50,966 nucleotides of DNA, from contig CADADR010000014.1 of assembly GCA_902786745.1 (NCBI GenBank), forward strand, positions 1 through 50,966, written 5' to 3'. The DNA comes from an uncultured Bacteroidia bacterium (GTDB lineage Bacteria > Bacteroidota > Bacteroidia > Bacteroidales > F082). The position numbers and the translations under genes are program-made. Of this stretch, positions 25,962 to 34,555 are shown one piece after another (the first letter of the stretch is position 1; every line of letters begins with the position of its first letter). Below the pieces are notes generated by a model, which made no database searches, was not told the DNA's origin, and saw only the letters and a program-made list of their open reading frames with translations.

Positions 25962-26016
25962 ATCGAATAAATATCGAACAACTATCGGAGAACTATCGAA
26001 CAACTAACGAAGAAAT
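25962..26016. repeat. Five tandem 11-bp repeats (iteron-like)
   Basis: Consecutive units ATCGAATAAAT, ATCGAACAACT, ATCGGAGAACT, ATCGAACAACT, AACGAAGAAAT. The 11-bp period puts each unit on the same DNA face. TTCGATA, the reverse complement of the core, occurs nearby just left of the array (about 25918-25937). It lies in the leader of the unknown 239-residue gene. Confidence 0.75.
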
Positions 26017-26078
26017 GTCGGACTTGCTCCCTGCCTGATAGGATGTTGCTCCCTGCCAAAGGCGAGCCAACCGATGTG

Positions 26079-26086
26079 CAAAAGTA
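26079..26086 (-). promoter_or_regulatory. -7 box of the unknown 239-aa gene promoter
   Basis: TACTTTTG on the minus strand matches TAnnTTTG. If used, the transcript carries the 11-bp repeat array in its 5' leader. Confidence 0.5.
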
Positions 26087-26373
26087 CATATTTTTATTGG
26101 AACTCAGCAGCCATGTCATGCCAACGATGGCCTGTGCGATGGCGGGCATCTATGGCTGCGGCATACAGGCCTCGCCCATCTCAATATGAAAACCCGACAT
26201 TGCATATTGGGGTGGGGTAGGGTCGTCCCTTTGGGATTTTGGCTTGACCCATTGTCATCGTCTGCGTCTCGCAGACGGCGGTGGGTGGTGCCTGCCGAGG
26301 TGTCAATGCTATCATTCTTTTAGATTGAAATCTATCTTTTTGCTCTTTTTTCCTTTGATTCTCCAAGATTTTG
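26087..26373. other. Intergenic stretch without a supported gene
   Basis: No convincing ORF. It contains a G-rich segment (around 26207-26222) and a strong hairpin CGTCTGCG/CGCAGACG at 26259-26277. Short readings on the minus strand have coding-like runs, but nothing that can be called a gene. It may be an old repeat or element remnant. Confidence 0.4.
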
Positions 26374-26381
26374 TATTTTTG
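26374..26381 (+). promoter_or_regulatory. -7 box ahead of the structured RNA
   Basis: TATTTTTG matches TAnnTTTG and is followed within about 70 bases by the folded RNA region, 285 bases before the helicase ATG. Confidence 0.6.
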
Positions 26382-26387
26382 CCCTCA

Positions 26388-26612
26388 AGTATCGCTTATA
26401 CAGCGGTGCGTTTTTATTGGAAATAACATAGCGTTAGTGCTATATTCGGAATGTCCCTGAACCTAGGAAATTCAACAGACATTTACGAAACGAATAAGTA
26501 CCAGCGTCTGCGCTATAGCGTGGACTGGACTTATCTTCGTAAATGGGCTTCCTAGGACCTTAGGACATTGATGAGCGCCAATCTGCGCTTTTTCATGTCC
26601 TAAGGTTCTTTG
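26388..26612 (+). ncRNA. Structured RNA, rod-like hairpin plus terminator-like hairpin (6S-like or leader switch)
   Basis: Nested pairings make a long rod: AATGTCC (26450) with GGACATT (26563), CCTAGGAA (26462) with TTCCTAGG (26549), CATTTACGAA (26480) with TTCGTAAATG (26536), and ATAAGT-A-CCAG (26494) with CTGGACTTAT (26525), around an asymmetric internal bulge. A second hairpin, ACCTTAGGACAT (26557-26568) with ATGTCCTAAGGT (26595-26606), uses bases of the outermost rod stem, so the two folds compete. The rod with a central bulge resembles 6S RNA. Alternatively it is a leader controlling the helicase-methyltransferase genes. No ORF of value is in it. Structure is well supported; identity is not. 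Confidence 0.6.
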
Positions 26613-26665
26613 TTTGAGCCCATCCCATCCGAACAGATAGTCCTTGCGCTGCAAAACTATAGCGT

Positions 26666-29600
26666 ATGGTAGAGATACCTGTCTCTTCCCATTTCTTCAC
26701 TAACAGGGATGGGAACACTTTGATGAAAGAGTTTGAGGGTATACTGGAGAACAACCCTCAGGTGAAAAATCTCGACGCCGTGGTTGGCTTCTTGCGAGCC
26801 TCGGGCTACTTTACCCTTCGTCCTTTCTTGGATAACATCAATAAAGTAAGAATCTTAATCGGCATTGACGTGGACAAATATATTGCTCACGCCCATCAAA
26901 GAGGCGAGCTGTTTTTTGGTGCCGAAGAAGAGGTGAAGGAAGAGTGTTTAAGGTTGCTGAAGCAAGACATTGAACAGTCGAACTACACCAAACAAGTGGA
27001 GGACGGTATGCTCCAGATGGTGCAAGATATGTTAGACGGGAAACTTGAACTCCGCGCCCATCCTTCAAAAAAGATTCATGCCAAATTCTATATCCTCTAT
27101 CCCGACAATTTCAACCAGCATACTTTTGGAGCTGCCATTACTGGAAGCAGTAATCTGAGCGGTAATGGCTTGGGAATAGGTGACGACAAGCAATATGAGT
27201 TCAATGTCAAACTGACACAATATGATGATGTGGCATTTGCCAAGGATGAATTTGAATTGCTTTGGGAAGAAGCCAAAGGCGTACCCATCAATGCCGAGGA
27301 CTATAGGGCTACGCTTGACAAAACCTATTTGAAAGGTGATGTTACGCCATACGAGCTATACATCAAGATGTTGATGGAATACTTTTCAGACCGTGTACTT
27401 GCCATCGACCAGGATGACCCATTCGATATGCCCGAAGGTTACGAGAAATTCGAGTATCAGATGGATGCCGTTGTTGAAGGCTATCAGAAGCTGATTCGTT
27501 ATGATGGCTTCTTCCTGGCTGATGTGGTTGGTCTAGGCAAAACGGTGATTGCCACAATGATTGCCAAGAAATTCCTCATTGAGAACGGACGCGACAATAC
27601 TAAGATTCTCGTGGTCTATCCGCCTGCGGTGGAACAGAACTGGAAGACTACCTTCAAGGATTTCGGTATTGACAAATACACTCAGTTTGTGAGTAATGGT
27701 AGTCTGTCAAAGATTCTCGATGATGACAATTACAATTATTGGAATGCTGACGAGTATGATTTGGTGTTGGTGGATGAGGCTCACAAGTTCCGTAACCATA
27801 CCACAGGAGCCTTCCAACAGTTGCAGGAAATCTGTAAGATGCCTCGCGTTGAGACGGGCTACATCCCTGGCTATAAGAAAAAGGTGATGTTGATTTCAGC
27901 CACACCAATGAACAACACACCCGCTGACCTGTATTATCAAATTCTGATGTTCCAAGACCCTCGCCAATGCACTATTGACGGTGTGCCCAACCTAACGGCT
28001 TTTTTCTCGCCTCTGATTCAGGAGTTCAAAAAGATGCGAAAGCTGGAGGACTTTGATTTGAAACAATTCAAGAAACTTGCTGAACGAGTACGTGACCGTG
28101 TCATTAAGCCTTTGACAGTAAGACGCACGCGAACAGACATTGAAAGTATCACCCGTTACAACAAAGATATTCACGGTTTCCCGAAAGTGGCAAAGCCCAT
28201 CAAAAAGGAATATGAGTTGAACGACCGTTTGGCAGACCTTTTTGAGAAAGCAATGATGACGCTCGACAAGCAGTTGAACTACGCTCGCTATCAAGCCATC
28301 GCTTACTTGAAACCAGAAAAATCAAACGGCCTTTACGATAACGCAGAACTCATCAGCCGCAGCTTGGCTGGCATCCGTAAGAATGGCTTAGTGAAACGAT
28401 TGGAGAGCAGTTTCTATGCTTTCAAGATTTCGGTAGAGAACTTCCGTCAAGCCAATGAAAACATGATTAAGATGTGGGAGAACGACAGAATCTTCATCGC
28501 TCCCGACATGGACATCAACAAGCTCTATGAACTAGGCTATACGGACGACGAAATAGAAGAAAAACTGAACGAGAAAGCTGAGGACAACCCAAAGAATGCT
28601 GTGTTTATGCGTGACGATTTCAAGCCTGAATACATTGATATGCTCCGCAAAGACCAAGAACTGTTGGATGAGATGTGGTTGGAATGGGAGTGCATTGACG
28701 ATGACGACGATTCAAAGTTTGCGAAGTTTGAAGACCTGTTGAAGCACGAACTTTTCAAAAAAGACCGCAACCCCGAAGGGAAGATAGTGGTGTTTTCCGA
28801 AGCAGTGGACACCATTGAGTATCTGTCAAGGCGCATCAACCGAAAGGATGTTCTGGTGATTTCGGCCAAGAACCGAAGCCAACTTTTCAAGACCATTCGC
28901 GAGAACTTCGATGCGAACTGGAAACTGCGAAAAGACGACTACAACATCATCTTAACCTCCGACGTTTTGGCTGAAGGCGTGAACCTGCACCGTTCGAACA
29001 TCATCATCAATTACGATACGCCTTGGAATGCGACGCGCTTAATGCAACGCATTGGTCGTGTGAACCGTATCGGCTCTACTTCGGATACCATTTACAACTA
29101 TGTGTTCTATCCTTCACGCCAAGGCAACAAGCAAATCAAGCTGAACCAAATCGCGCTGAGTAAAATACAGACTTTCCACACTACTTTTGGAGAGGACAAT
29201 CAGATTTATTCCACCGAAGAAATCATCGACCGCGACCTTGACAAGCTTTTCTCGGAAGGCATCAAGCGTGAACAGGAAGACCGCAACGTGGAGCTGCCTT
29301 TCTATGAGGAACTGCGGAGCCTTTATCAGCAGAACCGTAAGGAATACAAACGCATTGAGCGGTTGTCGCTGCGTAGCCGTACAGGACGCGAGCCTCGCGA
29401 GGTGGAAGGCGTGACACTCTCCAGCGACACCTTGGTATTCCTCAAAACCAACTTCCGAAAGGTGTTCTATTTGGTGAATGACGAACAAACACGAGAGTTG
29501 TCGGTATTGGATGCGCTCCACTATTTCAAGGCGCAACCAGAAGAGCAACCTGTTGCAAGAATAGCACAACATCACGACCACGTGGAGAAGGCTGTGAAAC

Positions 29601-29983
29601 AGTTTCGAGTATCGAAGGAAGAGGAAATACACGAGGAAGAATCGAACCAAAGTCAGCGCAGCAATTTGGGTGCTCAGGTAACTACCGCTGTCAGTTTACT
29701 GAATAGCATGCTGCCTCATATAGAAGATGGCGATGCGCGCTTGAAGATAATACAGCTGAAGGAATTGGCTGAACGAGGCACTATCACATACATCGCCAAG
29801 CGACTGCAACGCATTCAGAAAGACCTCCAACGGCAAGGCGGCAGCAAGGCCAAAATGGGCTTTGACGAAGCCTTGAAGCTAGTGCTTGAAATGGCCAACC
29901 ATTACAACGCCTATTATCGCGACACCCAACACGCTGAGGAAGAATCCGATGCTACCATCATTTTGTCAGAAAGTTTCCAATAA
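26666..29983 (+). CDS. PLD-nuclease/SNF2-type helicase fusion (restriction/defence helicase)
   Basis: The 1105-residue protein joins an N-terminal phospholipase-D-like domain to a superfamily 2 SNF2-type ATPase. The PLD half shows IHAKFYILY (HxK, about residue 138) and GSSNLSGNG. The helicase half shows Walker A in ADVVGLGKT (about 285), VDEAHKFRN (DEAH, about 370), LISATPMNNTP (motif III) and LMQRIGRVNRIGS (motif VI, about 793). Such fusions accompany DNA methyltransferases in restriction-like systems and probably translocate on and cut unmodified DNA. The methyltransferase gene follows 12 bases later. Only one HKD-type motif is seen, so a dimer would be needed for PLD chemistry. Confidence 0.9.
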   Translation: MVEIPVSSHFFTNRDGNTLMKEFEGILENNPQVKNLDAVVGFLRASGYFTLRPFLDNINKVRILIGIDVDKYIAHAHQRGELFFGAEEEVKEECLRLLKQDIEQSNYTKQVEDGMLQMVQDMLDGKLELRAHPSKKIHAKFYILYPDNFNQHTFGAAITGSSNLSGNGLGIGDDKQYEFNVKLTQYDDVAFAKDEFELLWEEAKGVPINAEDYRATLDKTYLKGDVTPYELYIKMLMEYFSDRVLAIDQDDPFDMPEGYEKFEYQMDAVVEGYQKLIRYDGFFLADVVGLGKTVIATMIAKKFLIENGRDNTKILVVYPPAVEQNWKTTFKDFGIDKYTQFVSNGSLSKILDDDNYNYWNADEYDLVLVDEAHKFRNHTTGAFQQLQEICKMPRVETGYIPGYKKKVMLISATPMNNTPADLYYQILMFQDPRQCTIDGVPNLTAFFSPLIQEFKKMRKLEDFDLKQFKKLAERVRDRVIKPLTVRRTRTDIESITRYNKDIHGFPKVAKPIKKEYELNDRLADLFEKAMMTLDKQLNYARYQAIAYLKPEKSNGLYDNAELISRSLAGIRKNGLVKRLESSFYAFKISVENFRQANENMIKMWENDRIFIAPDMDINKLYELGYTDDEIEEKLNEKAEDNPKNAVFMRDDFKPEYIDMLRKDQELLDEMWLEWECIDDDDDSKFAKFEDLLKHELFKKDRNPEGKIVVFSEAVDTIEYLSRRINRKDVLVISAKNRSQLFKTIRENFDANWKLRKDDYNIILTSDVLAEGVNLHRSNIIINYDTPWNATRLMQRIGRVNRIGSTSDTIYNYVFYPSRQGNKQIKLNQIALSKIQTFHTTFGEDNQIYSTEEIIDRDLDKLFSEGIKREQEDRNVELPFYEELRSLYQQNRKEYKRIERLSLRSRTGREPREVEGVTLSSDTLVFLKTNFRKVFYLVNDEQTRELSVLDALHYFKAQPEEQPVARIAQHHDHVEKAVKQFRVSKEEEIHEEESNQSQRSNLGAQVTTAVSLLNSMLPHIEDGDARLKIIQLKELAERGTITYIAKRLQRIQKDLQRQGGSKAKMGFDEALKLVLEMANHYNAYYRDTQHAEEESDATIILSESFQ

Positions 29984-29995
29984 CACACAAACCCC

Positions 29996-32900
29996 ATGAA
30001 CTATAAAGAAATCATCGAGTCGAGATACAACCGTCAGAACTGGCAACTACTATTGCGCGATATCTTCGGCAGCAAAATCAAGTTTTGGAGCACGCCTTCA
30101 ATTGTCGCAACAAGCAGTGTGTTTGCCAAACAAGCCCTATGGTTGGGCACCATAACACTCAGCGATGAGCAAACTATTGCCGTCTATGAGGTGGAACTGG
30201 CCGACAGCGTTGACATTGAGCGCAACCGTCGTGGCATACGCGATATGCTGCTCACTACTTGGCGCAACAATGGTAATGCAGGTGCTTTCATGTTCTGCTA
30301 TCGTAAGAGCGAAAGTGTGCTGCGCTTTTCATACGTTAGCGAAGCGTGGAAGTTCGCCGAGGATGGAAGTTATCAGAAGGAGACCACCGATGCTCGACGG
30401 TTCACCTATCTGTTGGGTGAAGGTCACCGCAGCCGTACCGCCATCCAGCAATTTGAGAGATTGCGAGACAGCGGTCTTTCATTAAAGGATTTGACCAAAG
30501 CATTTTCCGTTGATGCTGTAAGCGACATGTTCTTCGATGGTTACAAGAAACAGTATGAAGACATCATTTTCTACATCACTGGCAAACGCATGGTGAAGGT
30601 GGCCAACAAGTGGGAGGAACGTCTTGAAGGCAAGCCTTGTCAGCACATCATGCAACAATTCTCATGCTTTCCGAATCCTGAAAAAGCGATTCGCGACTAT
30701 GTGAAGAAACTAATGGGCCGACTCGTGTTCCTCCAGTTCCTTCAAAAGAAAGGTTGGTTGGGTGTCGGCGTCCATGACGAATGGGGGAGCGGTGATTCAG
30801 AGTTTATTCAAAACCTCTTTGCCCATTGTAATGACAAAGATCATTTTATTGACAAAGTGCTTGAACCTCTTTTCGATGACTTAAATTCAGAAAACGAAAA
30901 GAAGTTGCCGCAGTATCGCACTCCCTATCTGAATGGCGGTTTGTTTGAACAAGAAGCCGCAGATGGCACGGACTTTCCATTGCCTGAAAAATACATGAAA
31001 TCGTTGCTTGACTTCTTTGCCTCCTACAACTTCACCATCGATGAGAACGACCCTGATGACGCAGAAGTTGGCGTTGACCCTGAGATGTTAGGACGTATCT
31101 TTGAGAACTTGCTTGAAGACAATAAGGACAAAGGTGCTTTCTATACTCCTAAAGAAATTGTAAGCTATATGTGTCGTGAAAGCCTCATTGCTTATTTACA
31201 GACGAATATTGAGGACGAGACGACAAAAGAAGCTATTCGCCAATTTGTGACCACACACCAAGTTCAGGAACATTTGCCAGAGAACACCGACCAATTATTG
31301 AAGGATGTCAAGATATGCGACCCCGCCATTGGCTCGGGAGCCTTCCCGATGGGTTTGCTGAAAGAGTTGTTCCTCTGCCGTACAGCCTTGGAAGGCATCA
31401 GCCAGCATCAAGCGGCTGAAATCAAGAAGCATATCATCCAACAGAATGTTTACGGCGTTGACATCGAGCGAGGTGCCGTGGATATTGCCCGACTTCGTTT
31501 CTGGCTTTCACTCATCGTTGATGAGGAAACACCGCAGGCATTGCCCAACCTTGACTTCAAGATTATGCAAGGCAACTCGCTTTTGGAGCAGTACAAGGGC
31601 GTTGATCTTTCCACGATGACGGAAAAGAAAGCGGATGACACAGGGATGCTCACCTTCTTCGACGACATGATTGACGTGTATCGTAAAGAACTTCGCGACA
31701 TGCTTGTTCGATACTTCGATTGCACCGATCACAAAGAAAAGCAATCCCTTCGTACTCGAATTATCGACAATGTGAAGCAACAATTACTGGAGCAGCATAT
31801 CAAAGTGGATTTCGGTGACCTCGACCTTTCGGGCAATGACCAGTTTTTCCTTTGGCACACTTGGTTCCACGATGTATTTTCTAAAGGTGGTTTTGATATT
31901 GTTATTGGGAATCCGCCGTATGTTTTTGCAAGAAATAGTGAAGAGAAGGGAATGACCCAAGAAGATAAGGAGTTGTATTACAAAAAGTTTATATTGGCAA
32001 AATATCAAATCAACCTTTATCATTTGTTTGTGGAACAAGGAGTAAACCTTCTAAATGAAAAAGGAACTTTTGCGTATATCATTCCAAATAATTGGATGAC
32101 TATCAATACAAATAAAGAGTTCAGAAAATACATACTTAGCAAATCGAATATAATGATAACGAACTTTTATAAGAAGGTATTTGAAAATGCTGATGTAGAT
32201 AGTAGCATTCTGATTTTCAGTAGATTATTTAATGATTCGTTTGTTTTGTTAAATGAAGCTGTCAGAGTCGATCAAATTGTAACAATAGCGAAGACATCTA
32301 GGGAGAGAATTCTTTCTAACAAAGATTACATCATCAATATTGAATTGTATAAAAGCAATGAGTTTATAAACATCGTAGATAAGATCGAAGAATCATCAAA
32401 AATGCTTAATACTGTTTCGGAAGTGAAGGCTGGCCTCCAGGCTTACGAAATAGGGAAGGGCTTCCCGATACAAACCAAAGAAATGAAAAACGCAAGAGTA
32501 TATCATTCATTACGGAAGTTAGATAGTTCCTACTATCCTTATATTGATGGGAATGATGTTAAGCGATATGAATTAACTTGGGAACGAAAAGAATATCTTA
32601 AATATGGCGAAAATCTTGCTGCTCCAAGAAAGAATTGGAAATTATACTCTTCACCACGAATTCTTGTAAGGCAAATTCCTTCTAAGCTACCCTATTGTAT
32701 TAATGCTTGTTATACTGATAAAGTAATATTGAACGATAGAAACTCAATGAACATAATCGATATAAAGTGTCATCCTCTTTTTCTTTTAGCAGTATTGAAT
32801 TCTCGTCCGATTTCATTTTGGTTTGCACATAAGTTCGGAAAACTACAACGAGGTCTGTTCCCGCAATTCAAAATCAATGAACTTGCTTCATTCCCAATAC

Positions 32901-33076
32901 CATCTTGTGGCAAAGACCAGGAAAAACGGTTGGCAGAACTTGCAAACAAGATTATGATTGCAAAGGAAGAAGATCCCTCGATTGACACTTCTGTATTAGA
33001 ATCCGAAATTGACCATTTGGTTTATCAACTTTACGGGCTTACTGAAGAGGAAATCACGGTGATAGAAAGATCATAA
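29996..33076 (+). CDS. Eco57I-like N6-adenine DNA methyltransferase with TaqI-type specificity domain
   Basis: The 1026-residue protein carries SAM motif I as DPAIGSGAFPMGLL (about residue 442) and catalytic motif IV as IGNPPYVF (about 639), the N6-adenine methylase order. Residues 1-380 are a helical and beta N-terminal extension without a clear nuclease motif (EVEL and RNRRGIR are seen, but no full D-ExK). The C-terminal part (about 800-1000; YIDGNDVKRYE, GKLQRGLFPQFKINELASFPIP) is a TaqI-like target recognition domain. It should mark self DNA for the helicase-nuclease upstream. From about 31880 to the stop the DNA becomes markedly AT-rich, starting near motif IV, which suggests replaced specificity. 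Confidence 0.9.
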   Translation: MNYKEIIESRYNRQNWQLLLRDIFGSKIKFWSTPSIVATSSVFAKQALWLGTITLSDEQTIAVYEVELADSVDIERNRRGIRDMLLTTWRNNGNAGAFMFCYRKSESVLRFSYVSEAWKFAEDGSYQKETTDARRFTYLLGEGHRSRTAIQQFERLRDSGLSLKDLTKAFSVDAVSDMFFDGYKKQYEDIIFYITGKRMVKVANKWEERLEGKPCQHIMQQFSCFPNPEKAIRDYVKKLMGRLVFLQFLQKKGWLGVGVHDEWGSGDSEFIQNLFAHCNDKDHFIDKVLEPLFDDLNSENEKKLPQYRTPYLNGGLFEQEAADGTDFPLPEKYMKSLLDFFASYNFTIDENDPDDAEVGVDPEMLGRIFENLLEDNKDKGAFYTPKEIVSYMCRESLIAYLQTNIEDETTKEAIRQFVTTHQVQEHLPENTDQLLKDVKICDPAIGSGAFPMGLLKELFLCRTALEGISQHQAAEIKKHIIQQNVYGVDIERGAVDIARLRFWLSLIVDEETPQALPNLDFKIMQGNSLLEQYKGVDLSTMTEKKADDTGMLTFFDDMIDVYRKELRDMLVRYFDCTDHKEKQSLRTRIIDNVKQQLLEQHIKVDFGDLDLSGNDQFFLWHTWFHDVFSKGGFDIVIGNPPYVFARNSEEKGMTQEDKELYYKKFILAKYQINLYHLFVEQGVNLLNEKGTFAYIIPNNWMTINTNKEFRKYILSKSNIMITNFYKKVFENADVDSSILIFSRLFNDSFVLLNEAVRVDQIVTIAKTSRERILSNKDYIINIELYKSNEFINIVDKIEESSKMLNTVSEVKAGLQAYEIGKGFPIQTKEMKNARVYHSLRKLDSSYYPYIDGNDVKRYELTWERKEYLKYGENLAAPRKNWKLYSSPRILVRQIPSKLPYCINACYTDKVILNDRNSMNIIDIKCHPLFLLAVLNSRPISFWFAHKFGKLQRGLFPQFKINELASFPIPSCGKDQEKRLAELANKIMIAKEEDPSIDTSVLESEIDHLVYQLYGLTEEEITVIERS

Positions 33077-33130
33077 TGCTGCCAGTTTTTGGTTATTGAT
33101 CAGAAAGGCTCTTATGTCAGATAAAACTTG

Positions 33131-33138
33131 TATTTTTG
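33131..33138 (+). promoter_or_regulatory. -7 box of the HNH gene promoter
   Basis: TATTTTTG matches TAnnTTTG, 14 bases before the ATG at 33153. It decides against the longer reading from 33096, which would include the promoter. Confidence 0.55.
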
Positions 33139-33152
33139 CAAAAAAAACTGAT

Positions 33153-33821
33153 ATGAGCATTTCTGATAAAGTACGAAAAGACTTGTGGGCAAAATCAGGT
33201 AATAGGTGTGCAATTTGCCGTAAAGAGCTCTTTAGTTGCATCGATAAGGCTGATTTCAATATTGGTGAAGAGTGTCACATAGTCAGTTCTCAACCTAATG
33301 GACCTCGACATATAGATAATTATGGTGATTACGATTCATATGAAAACATCATTTTACTTTGTAGAAACCATCACAAAGAGATAGACGATTCTGCCAATCT
33401 AAATATATATTCTGTTGAAAAGCTTATTGATATAAAGAAACAACATGAAAAATGGGTTAATCGAAGTTTGGCTGATGAAAAAAATGTTGTACTTTCACTA
33501 ATAAGGAATGGAACTGATTTAGTGTCTATTATCGGAAACGGAGCCGTTGGATTATACAAATACAATGATGAAATAAAGACTATGGAAGAAGCGGAGTTAA
33601 TTGGAGGTGTTTGGCAAGAGATTTCGGACTTTATGGATTTATCTTTGGATTTAGAACCAATAGAGATAACCAAAATGGAGTTTGTTTTTTCTGAAATGAT
33701 AAACAATTTAAAAGAATCAGGATTCTTGATATACGGAAGAAAAGTTAAAACTCAGTTTTTAAAGAAATATGGAGATACATCTTTGTATAATGCAGCACAA
33801 GTTTATATAAAAAGAAGGTGA
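33153..33821 (+). CDS. HNH endonuclease
   Basis: The 222-residue product has an HNH/zinc-finger nuclease domain in its first 95 residues: NRCAICRKELF (first Cys pair), ECHIVSSQPNGPRH (the catalytic His of the beta-hairpin), NIILLCRNHHKEIDD (second Cys and the HH pair). The C-terminal 120 residues are helical and acidic, with no known domain that I recognise. HNH proteins of this type cut DNA in restriction and abortive-infection settings. It follows the methyltransferase by 76 bases but with its own promoter and stronger AT bias, so it may be an independent module. The very short leader (about 10 bases) is typical of Bacteroidota. Confidence 0.85.
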   Translation: MSISDKVRKDLWAKSGNRCAICRKELFSCIDKADFNIGEECHIVSSQPNGPRHIDNYGDYDSYENIILLCRNHHKEIDDSANLNIYSVEKLIDIKKQHEKWVNRSLADEKNVVLSLIRNGTDLVSIIGNGAVGLYKYNDEIKTMEEAELIGGVWQEISDFMDLSLDLEPIEITKMEFVFSEMINNLKESGFLIYGRKVKTQFLKKYGDTSLYNAAQVYIKRR

Positions 33822-33833
33822 TAAAAGATGAGT

Positions 33834-33965
33834 TTAAACCGATACATCTTGTGCACCAACCTCTTTCAACTTCAGTTTCCCCAAAACCTTTTCCACCATT
33901 GTTACGGCAATCTCTTTGCACCATTCATGGGCATCGTCTTTGATATAGGGGCAGTTAGCAATCAT
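33834..33965 (-). CDS. 43-codon ORF coupled to, or frameshifted from, the upstream unknown gene
   Basis: Reading from ATG 33965 gives a 43-residue protein (MIANCPYIKDDAHEWCKEI and on to VGAQDVSV). The ATG overlaps the TGA of the upstream gene as ATGA. Composition and charge pattern look truly coding. Either it is a translationally coupled small gene, or a one-base change in the upstream gene cut a protein of about 176 residues in two. I favour a frameshift slightly because no promoter or other start is visible. Confidence 0.5.
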   Translation of the reverse strand: MIANCPYIKDDAHEWCKEIAVTMVEKVLGKLKLKEVGAQDVSV

Positions 33966-34363
33966 GTCTGCCGGACATCAAGAGTTTTCCTCAGTCCAGC
34001 AAGAACGGAATTGGCCATAATCACAAACACGATTCGGTCATAAACGCTTATTTGTGCAGGTCTTGGAGGATAATAAGGGTCGGTGACCATTTTGGATTGG
34101 TCAAAGCATTCCCCGATGCCTAACCAAGTATCGATCCCCGCTTTCTTTCGCTCTTTTTCTTCATCCGACCAAACGTCATTCTTTTCAATTTGATGTTTGA
34201 ACATTGCCTTGTAATAATCATACAATCGATGTAGGTCATCTTTGGTGAAAGGCTTTATTTCAGGTTCGCATAATGCGGAGTAAAGTGAGGCCGTAACAAC
34301 TATTACTCCTGGATGATTGTAGATCATCTCTGATTCGTATTTGGCTAGTTTTGATTTGTCCAT
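33962..34363 (-). CDS. Unknown 133-aa protein
   Basis: No family is recognised. The product (133 residues from ATG 34363) is mostly helical: KYESEMIYNHPGVIVVTASLYSALCEPE, then a charged helix with YYKAMFKHQIEKNDVWSDEEKERKK and a C-terminal VYDRIVFVIMANSVLAGLRK. No signal peptide or confident membrane segment. The start is set by a minus-strand TATTTTTG box at 34383-34390. It converges with the HNH gene and may share an ancestral reading frame with the 43-codon ORF downstream. Confidence 0.55.
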   Translation of the reverse strand: MDKSKLAKYESEMIYNHPGVIVVTASLYSALCEPEIKPFTKDDLHRLYDYYKAMFKHQIEKNDVWSDEEKERKKAGIDTWLGIGECFDQSKMVTDPYYPPRPAQISVYDRIVFVIMANSVLAGLRKTLDVRQT

Positions 34364-34382
34364 GATGTTTGATTTATTTTTG

Positions 34383-34390
34383 CAAAAATA
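34383..34390 (-). promoter_or_regulatory. -7 box of the unknown 133-aa gene promoter
   Basis: TATTTTTG on the minus strand, 19 bases before the ATG at 34363. Confidence 0.55.
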
Positions 34391-34555
34391 CACACGATTG
34401 GAACATTAGAATCCGTAAAAAGTCAGAAATGTAAGTATTTTTCTTGATTTGGAAAACTCATGTGAATTGTTTGCTTTTGCATAAAAAAGTGAATATGGCA
34501 ATAGACATGGATATAAAGAACGGAGGCAGCTTCTTACGTCATTGCCGTATGATTG

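Noticed and set aside
25962..26016. Plasmid replication origin
   Set aside because: Iteron-like repeats are present, but no replication initiator gene adjoins and the flanks are chromosomal housekeeping genes.
26388..26612. Retron msr-msd RNA
   Set aside because: The RNA has long inverted pairings, but no reverse transcriptase gene lies nearby.
26666..33076. A standard DISARM system
   Set aside because: No DrmB (DUF1998) gene and no separate PLD gene are present; the helicase is of SNF2 type with PLD fused in front.
33096..33152. Longer N-terminus of the HNH protein
   Set aside because: The extension would contain the TATTTTTG promoter box and the HNH core starts normally from 33153.
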